Shown here: positions 1-4,885 of the stretch, piece by piece
Position numbering within the stretch: position 1 is the first letter of the stretch
How the letters are laid out: each line of letters opens with the position of its first letter
From: Planctomycetota bacterium
GTDB lineage: Bacteria; Planctomycetota; Phycisphaerae; WQYP01
Assembly (NCBI GenBank): GCA_021805585.1
Contig: JAJZEY010000435.1
Location: 1 to 5,095, forward strand
Direction: 5' to 3'
DNA: 5,095 nt
Translations under genes and position numbers: made by a program
The notes under the pieces: model-generated
Told to the model about the DNA's origin: nothing
Databases searched by the model: none
What the model saw: only the letters and a program-made list of their open reading frames with translations

Positions 1-23
1 ACGTCGATACCTACGAAATGCAT
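1..23 (-). CDS. Start of a gene cut by the left edge; possible IS110-family transposase
   Basis: Only seven full codons and part of an eighth are inside the window: ATG at 23 reading leftwards gives MHFVGIDV. The start is well supported because a strong Shine-Dalgarno AAAGGAGG (29-36, minus strand) lies 5 nt upstream. An N-terminus of the form M-x-x-V-G-I-D-V is typical of IS110-family DEDD transposases, where the Asp of GID is the first acidic residue of the RuvC-like catalytic domain. That family link is established knowledge; applying it here rests on eight residues and is inference. Alternatives are sugar kinases or BadF/Hsp70-type ATPases, which often begin with GIDVG. The existence of a coding start is fairly sure; the family is only a suggestion. 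Confidence 0.5.
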
Positions 24-46
24 GCAAGCCTCCTTTCAGGATGTGG

Positions 47-90
47 CAATTTTAACCACAAAATTGACCCCGAGTTGCCTGACTGCGGGG
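47..90 (-). other. Two abutting hairpins upstream of the left-edge gene
   Basis: The first hairpin has a perfect 7-bp stem, CAATTTT (47-53) with AAAATTG (60-66), and a 6-nt loop. An alternative pairing, TGTGG (42-46) with CCACA (56-60), overlaps it. The second has CCCCG (68-72) with CGGGG (86-90), an inner AGT (73-75) with ACT (82-84), one bulged G at 85 and a 6-nt loop. They sit 10 nt beyond the ribosome binding site of the left-edge gene, so on the minus strand they would be in its 5' leader or in a separate upstream RNA. If that gene is an IS110-group transposase, this is where a bridge RNA would be expected. The pairings are seen in the sequence; the function is inferred. Confidence 0.4.
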
Positions 91-106
91 CTTGCTGCAT
101 AGTCTC

Positions 107-171
107 AGGAGTTTGGAGAGAGTAGAAAATAGAGCACATAAGGATTGGACAAAAGAGCGGCTGCCGCCGAA
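107..171 (+). repeat. 65-bp dispersed repeat, copy A1
   Basis: This stretch matches 4471-4535 in the same orientation at 57 of 65 positions by hand count. The first 37 positions differ at only one base (126 A, 4490 C), with the core GGAGTTTGGAGAGAGTAG followed by AAATAGAGCACATAAGG. Similarity may extend slightly left, since both copies have TTGCTGC about 10 bp before the repeat. It lies between a probable transposase start and the 3' end of the hydrolase gene. Both copies are open in one frame, but they lie outside any plausible gene, so I read this as a non-coding genomic repeat. Family unknown. Confidence 0.75.
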
Positions 172-404
172 ACGGGGAACCCCTCCTGCGGTCTACTTTC
201 TACTTTCATCGCAGGAAAACACACCGCGAGATCAGTGCAGCCCCAGTTTTCTGGGGGTCGGGCGTCTCGCTCGCCAAGAGCGCCGGCCACAAAACTCGCC
301 CCCTGACGAAATTAGCATCCTGCCCGCTTCGTCTTCGTCGCAGGAAGGGAAATGATTTTAATTTTCTTTCCCGCCGGAGGCGTATCCATACGATGCAATA
401 TTTA
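172..404. other. Non-coding stretch with several hairpins, no gene seen
   Basis: No reading frame here has a credible start, ribosome binding site and protein-like composition. Visible structures are: TCCTGCG (184-190) pairing with CGCAGGA (210-216), with CTACTTT repeated twice in the loop; CCCCAG (241-246) pairing with CTGGGG (251-256) around a TTTT loop; CGCTC (268-272) pairing with GAGCG (278-282); and GGGAAA (347-352) pairing with TTTCCC (367-372). A 13-bp segment TTCxTCGCAGGAA occurs twice (205-217 and 335-347). Hairpins this dense suggest repeat debris or structured RNA, but none is diagnostic. Confidence 0.4.
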
Positions 405-433
405 CCCTTCCCGATAAAAACGGGCGCACCCCT
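405..433. repeat. 29-bp dispersed repeat, copy B1
   Basis: It matches 4731-4759 in the same orientation at 25 of 29 positions. Both copies hold a short inverted repeat, CCCG then seven A-rich bases then CGGG (411-425 here), followed by CxCACCCCT. The spacing from repeat A is similar at both sites: about 230 bp from the end of A1 to B1, and about 195 bp from A2 to B2. At this site the A-rich loop and right arm also form part of a likely terminator for the hydrolase gene. Confidence 0.65.
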
Positions 434-442
434 GGTTGCCCG
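416..442 (-). terminator. Probable intrinsic terminator of the hydrolase gene
   Basis: Read on the minus strand, GCCCG at 421-425 closes a stem opened by CGGGC at 438-442, with a second helix ACC/GGT (434-436 with 428-430), a small internal loop and a 3-nt AGG loop. The stem is followed directly by TTTTT (420-416). It lies 29 nt downstream of the TGA stop at 472-474. The short stem with an internal loop makes it moderate in strength. Confidence 0.5.
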
Positions 443-471
443 TCCAGCGGCAATTTCCCGCAATAGCCCGA

Positions 472-2139
472 TCATTTTTCTATATAGAAACCGCGGTAAA
501 TCGGCCCGGCCGTTTGCACCCGCGGATGCGTGGCGCGGCCCCATTGCCAGGCACCCACAATAACTTTCATGGGGAATTTAGCCCGTGGCGGAATGTGTGT
601 AAACCGCAGCGTGCGGTTGTCCGCCGCCAATTTTACCGGTCCGCTGACCACAAAAAACTGCACCGGCAGGCCCCGGCTGGAATCGGCATGCAATTGAATT
701 GAATGGATGCCATTCTTCACATTACCCAACGCCGGAAAGTGAATGGTTTGTGGCTTGCCCGTGTGGTTGGTAATCGGCAGCCAAATGTGCGCCGGCCGAT
801 CGGTGGATTGATAATGCGCATCGCCCGGGCTGTAGGCCACAATCCACGGTTCCCATGGCGGTCCCTGCCGCCGCACTCCGCCACGATGCAGATAAACCTT
901 AAATGTATGCGGCCCAACTTGTTTAAGGGCACCACTGCCAATGGTCCAGAATTTAATCGAACTGTTGGCATGTCCCGCCGGGCCGCCATTGAGCAGATTT
1001 TTGGTGGGCGAATGGTTCAAATACCGGGCATGCACGTTAAAGGTGACGCCATCCCGATTGAACTGTGCGCCAATATTGGCGAAGCCGTTCCGCTTCAATG
1101 AAGCCGGTTTACCCTTGACCACAAAATCAATCAGTTCCGGCTTTTTGCGATTCATGCGCACCATATACCGATTCACGGCTTGGGCCAGCCGCTTATTAAA
1201 GAACCAGGATTCATGCCAGGGCTTTCCATGAAATGCCGCAAAGGGCACGGCGTGGGTATCAGGTGTTCCGTATTTAGTTATATCAATAACCCATCCGTTG
1301 CGGCGAACAATCGGTTTGAGCTTTACCATGCCGGTAACGGGGGCATTGGCGGGCAGACGATATTTCACGGCATCCTTTATAAACAGCGCGACCAGCGGAG
1401 CCGACTTTTCGCACCAGTCAAAATGGCCGGTACCGGCATCCAGAAATTCACCCACGGGGCTTTTGGGCCATTTCTTCCGGGCACCAATAAAATCGCTGAT
1501 GTCCCACTTGACCAAAGATCCCCAGCCGGAACCCCATTCGCTCCATTGGGCTTCCAGATGAAATACCGGAATTCCAGGTAGCAGCGGCCCCTGGCCTGCC
1601 GAGGGAAAACCGCACTTGTCGGGAATAATGGCAATGATGCGGGCCGGATCCCAATCCGGCATGCCGTAAATAAATGATGCGGCTGCGGAATGGCCGAAGA
1701 TCAGCAGTGGAGCAAATTTTATTTCTCCATAACCGGAGACTTTTGCCAGTCGATTAAGGGAACCCTGCAGCGCCGCACCGGCCTTTGCCGGCGGTCCGAA
1801 TTGAGTGCCCAGGGTAAGCCCGGAATCATGGGCGGTTGCCCCCGGACAAATCCAGACAATCGCCAGACCGGATTTGGCGCAGGCGTTGCGAATAATCGGA
1901 TCGGCAAATGCCGGCTGTTCCAGCATATTCTGCACACCAATAAGCAAACCGCGCACGCGGCGACAGTGGGGCGAAATCCATAAATAGGCCCGTTTTGTTC
2001 CATGATAGCCTGGAACTCCCACCGACCACTGATAGACCGGCCCGGCCGATGTGGCTGTTGCCGAGAAGCCTATGGCCAGCATCAGGACAAGTGCCGGCAG
2101 GGGTGCGACGCGGAAAAATTTATAGCATGGTGAATTCAT
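472..2139 (-). CDS. Secreted alpha/beta-hydrolase-like protein, 555 aa, function unknown
   Basis: The protein has a signal peptide: basic residues at 8 and 10, a hydrophobic stretch at about 12-27, and a likely cleavage after ATSA at 32. Residues 60-260 resemble an alpha/beta hydrolase domain: a nucleophile elbow FGHSAAASF with Ser151 as candidate nucleophile, and TGHFDW with His239 as candidate catalytic histidine. The acid residue is unclear; Glu196 in PVFHLEAQ is one option. From about 280 to 555 there is no recognised motif; the alternating hydrophobic pattern (for example HIWLPITNHTGKPQTIHF) suggests a beta-sandwich, possibly for binding. An esterase or peptidase-like role outside the cytoplasm is plausible, but the substrate cannot be told. 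The ATG at 2139 is chosen; a TTG directly before it at 2142 would add one residue. The ribosome binding site is weak (GGAAA about 9 nt upstream). It has its own -10 box and is probably transcribed apart from the PEP-CTERM gene. Confidence 0.85.
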   Translation of the reverse strand: MNSPCYKFFRVAPLPALVLMLAIGFSATATSAGPVYQWSVGVPGYHGTKRAYLWISPHCRRVRGLLIGVQNMLEQPAFADPIIRNACAKSGLAIVWICPGATAHDSGLTLGTQFGPPAKAGAALQGSLNRLAKVSGYGEIKFAPLLIFGHSAAASFIYGMPDWDPARIIAIIPDKCGFPSAGQGPLLPGIPVFHLEAQWSEWGSGWGSLVKWDISDFIGARKKWPKSPVGEFLDAGTGHFDWCEKSAPLVALFIKDAVKYRLPANAPVTGMVKLKPIVRRNGWVIDITKYGTPDTHAVPFAAFHGKPWHESWFFNKRLAQAVNRYMVRMNRKKPELIDFVVKGKPASLKRNGFANIGAQFNRDGVTFNVHARYLNHSPTKNLLNGGPAGHANSSIKFWTIGSGALKQVGPHTFKVYLHRGGVRRQGPPWEPWIVAYSPGDAHYQSTDRPAHIWLPITNHTGKPQTIHFPALGNVKNGIHSIQLHADSSRGLPVQFFVVSGPVKLAADNRTLRFTHIPPRAKFPMKVIVGAWQWGRATHPRVQTAGPIYRGFYIEK

Positions 2140-2168
2140 CAAGGTCTGTTTCCAAAAAAGTTGTCAGG

Positions 2169-2174
2169 ATTATA
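2169..2174 (-). promoter_or_regulatory. Likely -10 box for the hydrolase gene
   Basis: A perfect TATAAT reads on the minus strand here. The expected transcription start near 2162 would give a leader of about 23 nt before the ATG at 2139. No good -35 hexamer is seen 16-18 nt upstream (AATGCC is the sequence there), and there is no TGn extension. The box lies only 23 bp beyond the U-run of the preceding terminator, as expected where one unit ends and the next begins. Confidence 0.45.
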
Positions 2175-2197
2175 CCCGCTTCAGAAATGGCGGCATT

Positions 2198-2240
2198 AAA
2201 AAAAGGGGAGCCATCGGAAATTATTCCGGATGGCTCCCCT
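2198..2240 (-). terminator. Strong intrinsic terminator after the PEP-CTERM gene
   Basis: A 12-bp stem pairs 2204-2215 with 2229-2240 (AGGGGAGCCATC with GATGGCTCCCCT). One bulged base at 2228 follows, then four more pairs (GGAA with TTCC) around an ATTA loop. On the minus strand the stem runs straight into seven T (2204-2198), so it works leftwards, ending transcripts from the PEP-CTERM gene whose stop is about 60 bp away. The plus strand has no T-run after the stem. Confidence 0.92.
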
Positions 2241-2290
2241 AAAGGAGAGCCGATGGTGTCGCCGCCCGATGCGGTTTGGCGGGGCAGGCA

Positions 2291-2310
2291 TGCGGGCGGT
2301 CAGGCCCGCA
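2291..2310 (-). other. GC-rich hairpin across the PEP-CTERM stop codon
   Basis: A perfect 7-bp inverted repeat, TGCGGGC (2291-2297) and GCCCGCA (2304-2310), has the TGA stop (2302-2300) in its 6-nt loop region. No T-run follows, so it is not a classic terminator. It might stabilise the 3' end of the transcript, or simply reflect the arginine- and alanine-rich C-terminus. Confidence 0.4.
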
Positions 2311-3112
2311 GTTTGCGCCGGCCGGCCAGCAGCAGACCTGCGGAGCCAACAGCCAAAAGGCCCAGCGACGCGGGTTCGGGAACCGCGGTCGGTGCCGAAA
2401 TTATGGCATTGTTAATGTAATCGTACGAATTGCCATAGCCGCCTGCGTTGTTGGTGATGCCGAACTCATTAATGTTAGAACCCTTGAATATGCCGGTGGT
2501 GGTGCCGGTAAGGGTAACACCGTTTCCATCAAGCAACAGATTGGAAATACTGCCGGTGGTGGTGTTCACATCATAAGATAGCGAATGCGTGGCGCTGACG
2601 GCAAAGGAGCTTATGGTGGCTGTCGCCACGCTCGCTCCATTGTTCAGCAACGATACGGCACCGGCCATGCTAACGAGTACGCCGGTGAAACCCGCCGTGG
2701 AGCCAGGGCTGCCGGTGGTTGTGGCGTTTCGGAAAAACCCTAATCCGGATCCGCTTCCACTTCCAGTGTTCGGGGTGTCGCCGGAAATGTTGAACCTGTA
2801 AGAAAGCGCATAAGCGGTCGAGGTCACGCCGGTTAAGGCGATTCCGTCGCCGGCTTCCGCACCCAACTGCAGCGATGAGGATGGACTCGAAACGATGTCA
2901 TTCGCGTAGCCCGGATAACCATTTTGCGCCCAGGTGGTGCCCGGTGCGTCCGTGGTGTCCGGCGTTCTGCCGCTGATATTGCCGCCGACCGTTCCCGTGG
3001 TAAAGGAATCGGAAACAATAACGCTGGCGCCGGCGAAATTTGGCGTCGTGCCCGCTAATGCCGCGATGCCAAGCAATGGCACTATGCGGCGGATGATGAA
3101 ATGACGTGTCAT
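2300..3112 (-). CDS. PEP-CTERM sorting domain protein, 270 aa
   Basis: The C-terminus (244-270) is a textbook PEP-CTERM tag: VPEPAS, then a hydrophobic helix (GLLAVGSAGLLLAG), then a basic end RRKLRA. Such tags direct exported proteins to exosortase-type (XrtA/EpsH) processing at the cell envelope, usually linked with exopolysaccharide. An N-terminal signal peptide is visible (basic 3-9, hydrophobic 10-21, likely cleavage after FAGA at 29). The mature part (30-240) is rich in Gly, Ser, Thr and Asn, with few charges and no Cys. Its pattern suggests a beta-sandwich, perhaps concanavalin-like, but no catalytic motif is seen. The ATG at 3112 has AAGGAG (3119-3124) 6 nt upstream. The gene follows the pseudopilin gene by 88 bp in the same direction and may share its transcript; a strong terminator follows. 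No exosortase gene is in the window. The sorting class is clear; the role of the mature domain is unknown. Confidence 0.93.
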   Translation of the reverse strand: MTRHFIIRRIVPLLGIAALAGTTPNFAGASVIVSDSFTTGTVGGNISGRTPDTTDAPGTTWAQNGYPGYANDIVSSPSSSLQLGAEAGDGIALTGVTSTAYALSYRFNISGDTPNTGSGSGSGLGFFRNATTTGSPGSTAGFTGVLVSMAGAVSLLNNGASVATATISSFAVSATHSLSYDVNTTTGSISNLLLDGNGVTLTGTTTGIFKGSNINEFGITNNAGGYGNSYDYINNAIISAPTAVPEPASLGLLAVGSAGLLLAGRRKLRA

Positions 3113-3118
3113 AAGACA

Positions 3119-3124
3119 CTCCTT
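3119..3124 (-). promoter_or_regulatory. Ribosome binding site of the PEP-CTERM gene
   Basis: AAGGAG on the minus strand, 6 nt before the ATG at 3112, fixes this start for the PEP-CTERM gene. Confidence 0.85.
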
Positions 3125-3151
3125 CTAAATAAACCTGGAAGTTGCTTTCCC

Positions 3152-3170
3152 GCCGCGGCAACACACCGCG
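3152..3170 (-). other. Hairpin between the pseudopilin and PEP-CTERM genes
   Basis: CCGCGG occurs twice (about 3153-3158 and 3166-3171), separated by CAACACA. Being self-complementary, the copies can pair as a 6-bp stem. GTTGC (3141-3145) can instead pair with GCAAC (3158-3162), so two exclusive folds exist. No T-run follows on the minus strand. It could attenuate or stabilise the transcript between the two genes, but evidence is limited to pairing. Confidence 0.3.
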
Positions 3171-3200
3171 GGGTGCTCTCCCAAAACATTTCCGCGTCGG

Positions 3201-4088
3201 TTATGGCGCGGTTGGAATTATTTTCAGACCATATTGCATGGGCTGGGCGCTATCGGACTGGCCAAGCTGGCCGCTGGTGTTTGCCGGATTGGTGGTCCAG
3301 TGGTTGACCGTAATGGTCACGGTTTCGGCGTGGCCGTCGGCGCAGGCCACATTTTCGCCACCGGTCACCTGTTGCTGGTAGCCCCAGGGCGTCCAGAAAT
3401 CGTTGCCGTTGTAAGCCAGGCTGTGTTCAGGATAAAACTGTGCCCATGGATAGGGCGGATAATTGTTGTTTCCTTCCCATTGGCCCATGGGAAACGCCCA
3501 GTCGGTATCAAAGAACCAGATCGTCGTGGCCGGCGAATCGATGGTGGCCAAGTCCGGCGGCGGAGCGCCCGGATTGCTGACGCCATCGCCATTGGGCCAC
3601 GCCCCGGCCAGCAGCGAATTAATTTCATAGGTTCGCCAGTTCATCACGCCACTATGCCACCAGTGAACGTACTGGTTCTGTGCCGCCGCGGTTGGGCACA
3701 GAAAAACGGTGGTCAGCGTGTTGGGGGTGAATTGGCCAAAGTACTGTACCTCAGGCCCCTTTACCAGAATATGTTTGCCGGTGGTGGCACCGGAAACAAC
3801 ATAAGGCAGCAGCATCTGATCCCAGAAGGCGGTGTTATTGGACATGACATTGGCGGGATTCAGCGCATAGGAAGGCCCGCGGCCCTGATTGTCCTGGGCA
3901 TATTCCGTGGCCGCCAAAGCCACCTGGCGCAGGTTGGACAGGCAAACGGTCGTCTGGGCCAAAGCTTTGGCCCGTGCCAGGGCGGGCAGCAGAAGCGAGA
4001 TCAGCAGGGCAATAATGCTGATGACCACCAGCAGTTCCACCAGCGTAAAACCGTCTCGCCGATCGAAAATGGGCTTGCCGTGCGTCAT
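3201..4088 (-). CDS. Type II secretion pseudopilin-like protein with prepilin N-terminal methylation motif, 295 aa
   Basis: Residues 1-13 form a short basic leader ending in Gly13, followed by FTLVELLVVISIIALLISLL. This is the classic type IV prepilin/pseudopilin processing site, with cleavage after Gly13, Phe14 methylated and Glu18 at +5. The hydrophobic helix (14-36) continues into ALARAKALAQTTVCLSNLRQ, a hallmark of the large planctomycete pseudopilin-like family. Near the C-terminus, GGENVACADGHAETV (243-257) matches the ADGH part of the H-X9-DG motif, but the upstream His (222, in EHSLAYN) is further away than nine residues, so the motif is expanded. Cys49 and Cys131 (FLCP) might form a disulfide. 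A Trp/Tyr/Pro-rich stretch lies at 190-240. Such proteins are processed by a prepilin peptidase and sit in the inner membrane or a pseudopilus; exact roles are largely unknown. The ATG at 4088 has GAGGAG 9 nt upstream. A promoter is predicted about 130 bp upstream. Confidence 0.92.
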   Translation of the reverse strand: MTHGKPIFDRRDGFTLVELLVVISIIALLISLLLPALARAKALAQTTVCLSNLRQVALAATEYAQDNQGRGPSYALNPANVMSNNTAFWDQMLLPYVVSGATTGKHILVKGPEVQYFGQFTPNTLTTVFLCPTAAAQNQYVHWWHSGVMNWRTYEINSLLAGAWPNGDGVSNPGAPPPDLATIDSPATTIWFFDTDWAFPMGQWEGNNNYPPYPWAQFYPEHSLAYNGNDFWTPWGYQQQVTGGENVACADGHAETVTITVNHWTTNPANTSGQLGQSDSAQPMQYGLKIIPTAP

Positions 4089-4097
4089 AATCTGTTA

Positions 4098-4103
4098 CTC
4101 CTC
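4098..4103 (-). promoter_or_regulatory. Ribosome binding site of the pseudopilin gene
   Basis: GAGGAG on the minus strand, 9 nt before the ATG at 4088. It supports this start, which also gives a leader peptide of normal length for a prepilin. Confidence 0.75.
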
Positions 4104-4112
4104 AGTGCCGCT

Positions 4113-4140
4113 GCCTGATGACCACCGCGGTGTATCAGGC
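4113..4140 (-). promoter_or_regulatory. Nested palindrome in the pseudopilin leader
   Basis: The outer arms GCCTGAT (4113-4119) and ATCAGGC (4134-4140) are perfectly complementary, and a 10-bp palindrome CACCGCGGTG (4123-4132) lies inside them. It sits between the predicted promoter (4214-4241) and the ribosome binding site (4098-4103), only 9 bp from the latter. It could be an operator for a dimeric repressor or an RNA hairpin affecting translation. The symmetry is seen; the function is inferred. Confidence 0.4.
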
Positions 4141-4213
4141 GACTTGTTTTACATCTACCAGACGGTGCGGTCGGCCAAAGACTTCCAGCCGATTACCGCT
4201 TACATGCATAATG

Positions 4214-4241
4214 AGTATACATTTGATCCGGCCCGATTCAA
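4214..4241 (-). promoter_or_regulatory. Likely sigma70-type promoter of the pseudopilin gene
   Basis: On the minus strand, TTGAAT (4241-4236) and TATACT (4219-4214) are separated by 16 bp. The -10 matches the consensus at five of six positions and the -35 at four of six. The start would be near 4207, giving a leader of about 118 nt that contains the nested palindrome. The pseudopilin and probably the PEP-CTERM gene would be read from here. Confidence 0.55.
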
Positions 4242-4470
4242 TATCATTTTGCGTCTAAATTTTATCAAATAACGACACGCATTTTACGCCATTTATGTGA
4301 CAGAAAACGCAGTCACCCGTCGGCCCGAAGAAGCGGTACCGCGGCCAGGAGGCCCGTGCCAGGAAGGCGCGCCACGGCGCTGCGCAGCATGGGTATCCTG
4401 CCCATGGGTATTGATTTGCGTCACCCCGCCGCACATGACCAAGTGGGCCAGCGTTGCTGCGGCAACGCAG
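4242..4470. other. Non-coding stretch with short repeats, no gene seen
   Basis: The left part (to about 4300) is AT-rich; the rest is GC-rich. No frame looks like a real protein. Visible items are: GGCGCGCCACGGCG (4366-4379), repeated exactly at 4597-4610; a palindrome GCTGCGCAGC (4379-4388); CATGGGTAT twice (4388-4396, 4403-4411); and a perfect hairpin GCGTTGC/GCAACGC (4451-4457 with 4462-4468, TGCG loop) placed just before repeat A2. Confidence 0.45.
4366..4383 (+). repeat. GC-rich 18-bp repeat, copy 1
   Basis: Matches 4597-4614 at 17 of 18 positions; the first 14 bases, GGCGCGCCACGGCG, are identical. In each copy a GC-rich palindromic segment follows, suggesting that the repeat marks the edge of a hairpin unit. 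Confidence 0.5.
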
Positions 4471-4535
4471 AGGAGTTTGGAGAGAGTAGCAAATAGAGCA
4501 CATAAGGTTAGGATAAAAGTGTGGCCGTCGCCGAA
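4471..4535 (+). repeat. 65-bp dispersed repeat, copy A2
   Basis: The partner of 107-171 in the same orientation, 57 of 65 positions identical. The match fades after CGCCGAA, where A1 continues with ACGGGG and A2 with GGTGAC. It is preceded closely by a perfect 7-bp hairpin (4451-4468) and followed within 6 bp by a tandem pair of hairpin repeats. No gene covers it. Confidence 0.75.
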
Positions 4536-4540
4536 GGTGA

Positions 4541-4587
4541 CACAGGCATTCCAGCTTGTGCTTTTTTCACAGACAAGAATGTCTGTG
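4541..4587. repeat. Tandem pair of 20-bp hairpin repeat units
   Basis: Unit 1 (4541-4560) begins CACAGGCATT and ends CTTGTG, pairing over 6 bp with one G-T wobble. Unit 2 (4568-4587) is a perfect 8-bp inverted repeat, CACAGACA with TGTCTGTG, around AGAA. They are separated by 7 bp that include six T. Both share the CACAGxCA...TGTG frame and length, so they look like variants of one unit. Similar 'CACAGACA-x4-TGTCTGTG' units are, as I recall, frequent in intergenic DNA of planctomycete and acidobacterial genomes; I cannot confirm that here. Confidence 0.65.
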
Positions 4588-4596
4588 CCACACTGG

Positions 4597-4625
4597 GGCG
4601 CGCCACGGCGTTGCCGCGGCGACGC
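4597..4625 (+). repeat. GC-rich repeat copy 2 with attached hairpin
   Basis: GGCGCGCCACGGCG (4597-4610) repeats 4366-4379 exactly. Overlapping its end, GCGTTGC (4608-4614) pairs with GCGACGC (4619-4625) with one T-G wobble. This hairpin is itself a near copy (16 of 18) of the perfect hairpin at 4451-4468, and the base change in the stem keeps the pairing as a wobble. Confidence 0.5.
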
Positions 4626-4730
4626 GGATCAGCAGATAGTTGAGCAGTGGAAGGTAGGGCGACCGGCGGGGCAGGACGCTTGATGGGCACAAAATAACAC
4701 AAAAAATCGTGCGCGAATCGCAGCTTAACG
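4626..4730. other. Non-coding stretch, nothing specific seen
   Basis: Between the GC-rich repeat and repeat B2 I see only an A-rich segment (about 4690-4707) and no frame with protein-like composition. Confidence 0.4.
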
Positions 4731-4759
4731 ACCTTCCCGACAAAAGCGGGCACACCCCT
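4731..4759. repeat. 29-bp dispersed repeat, copy B2
   Basis: Partner of 405-433, 25 of 29 positions identical, again with CCCG, seven bases, CGGG (4737-4751), then CACACCCCT. Unlike B1, it is not next to the end of a gene, and the extra stem that makes B1 a terminator is absent. Confidence 0.65.
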
Positions 4760-4782
4760 TCGCCGACATTTCCCCCGGGCGC

Positions 4783-4811
4783 TTGGCTTGGCCGCCGGTA
4801 ACTACTAAAAT
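4783..4811 (+). promoter_or_regulatory. Likely sigma70-type promoter of the E1 alpha gene
   Basis: TTGGCT (4783-4788) and TAAAAT (4806-4811) are separated by the ideal 17 bp. The -10 matches five of six consensus positions and the -35 four of six or fewer. A start near 4818 would give a leader of about 145 nt before the GTG at 4963. Confidence 0.5.
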
Positions 4812-4885
4812 ACACCCGTCGTTTATGTCAACGGCTGCAGGCCGGGGACACTCCATAGCGGACTGGAGGAAGTTGCTTTGGCGGG

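Noticed and set aside
47..90. The two abutting hairpins as an intrinsic terminator
   Set aside because: Neither hairpin is followed by a T-run on either strand at the right place, and on the minus strand they would lie before a gene start, not after a stop.
92..355. An open frame of 87 codons on the plus strand near the left edge
   Set aside because: No ribosome binding site and no recognisable protein features; it overlaps repeat A1 and several hairpins.
172..404. A possible CRISPR array or tRNA gene in the hairpin-rich left intergenic region
   Set aside because: There are no regularly spaced identical repeats, and none of the hairpins forms a cloverleaf with the conserved T-arm sequence.
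3234..4118. A 294-codon open frame on the plus strand opposite the pseudopilin gene
   Set aside because: It lies antisense to a clearly recognised pseudopilin gene with prepilin motif and ribosome binding site, so it is a shadow of that gene's codon bias.
4297..4683. An open frame of 128 codons on the plus strand in the right intergenic region
   Set aside because: It runs through repeat A2, the tandem hairpins and the GC-rich repeats, has no ribosome binding site, and its composition is not protein-like. The shared peptide-like segment with the frame at 92-355 comes from the DNA repeat.
3137..4879. A 12-bp exact match GGAAGTTGCTTT at 3137-3148 and 4868-4879
   Set aside because: A match of this length is expected about once by chance in a window of this size, and the flanks do not align.
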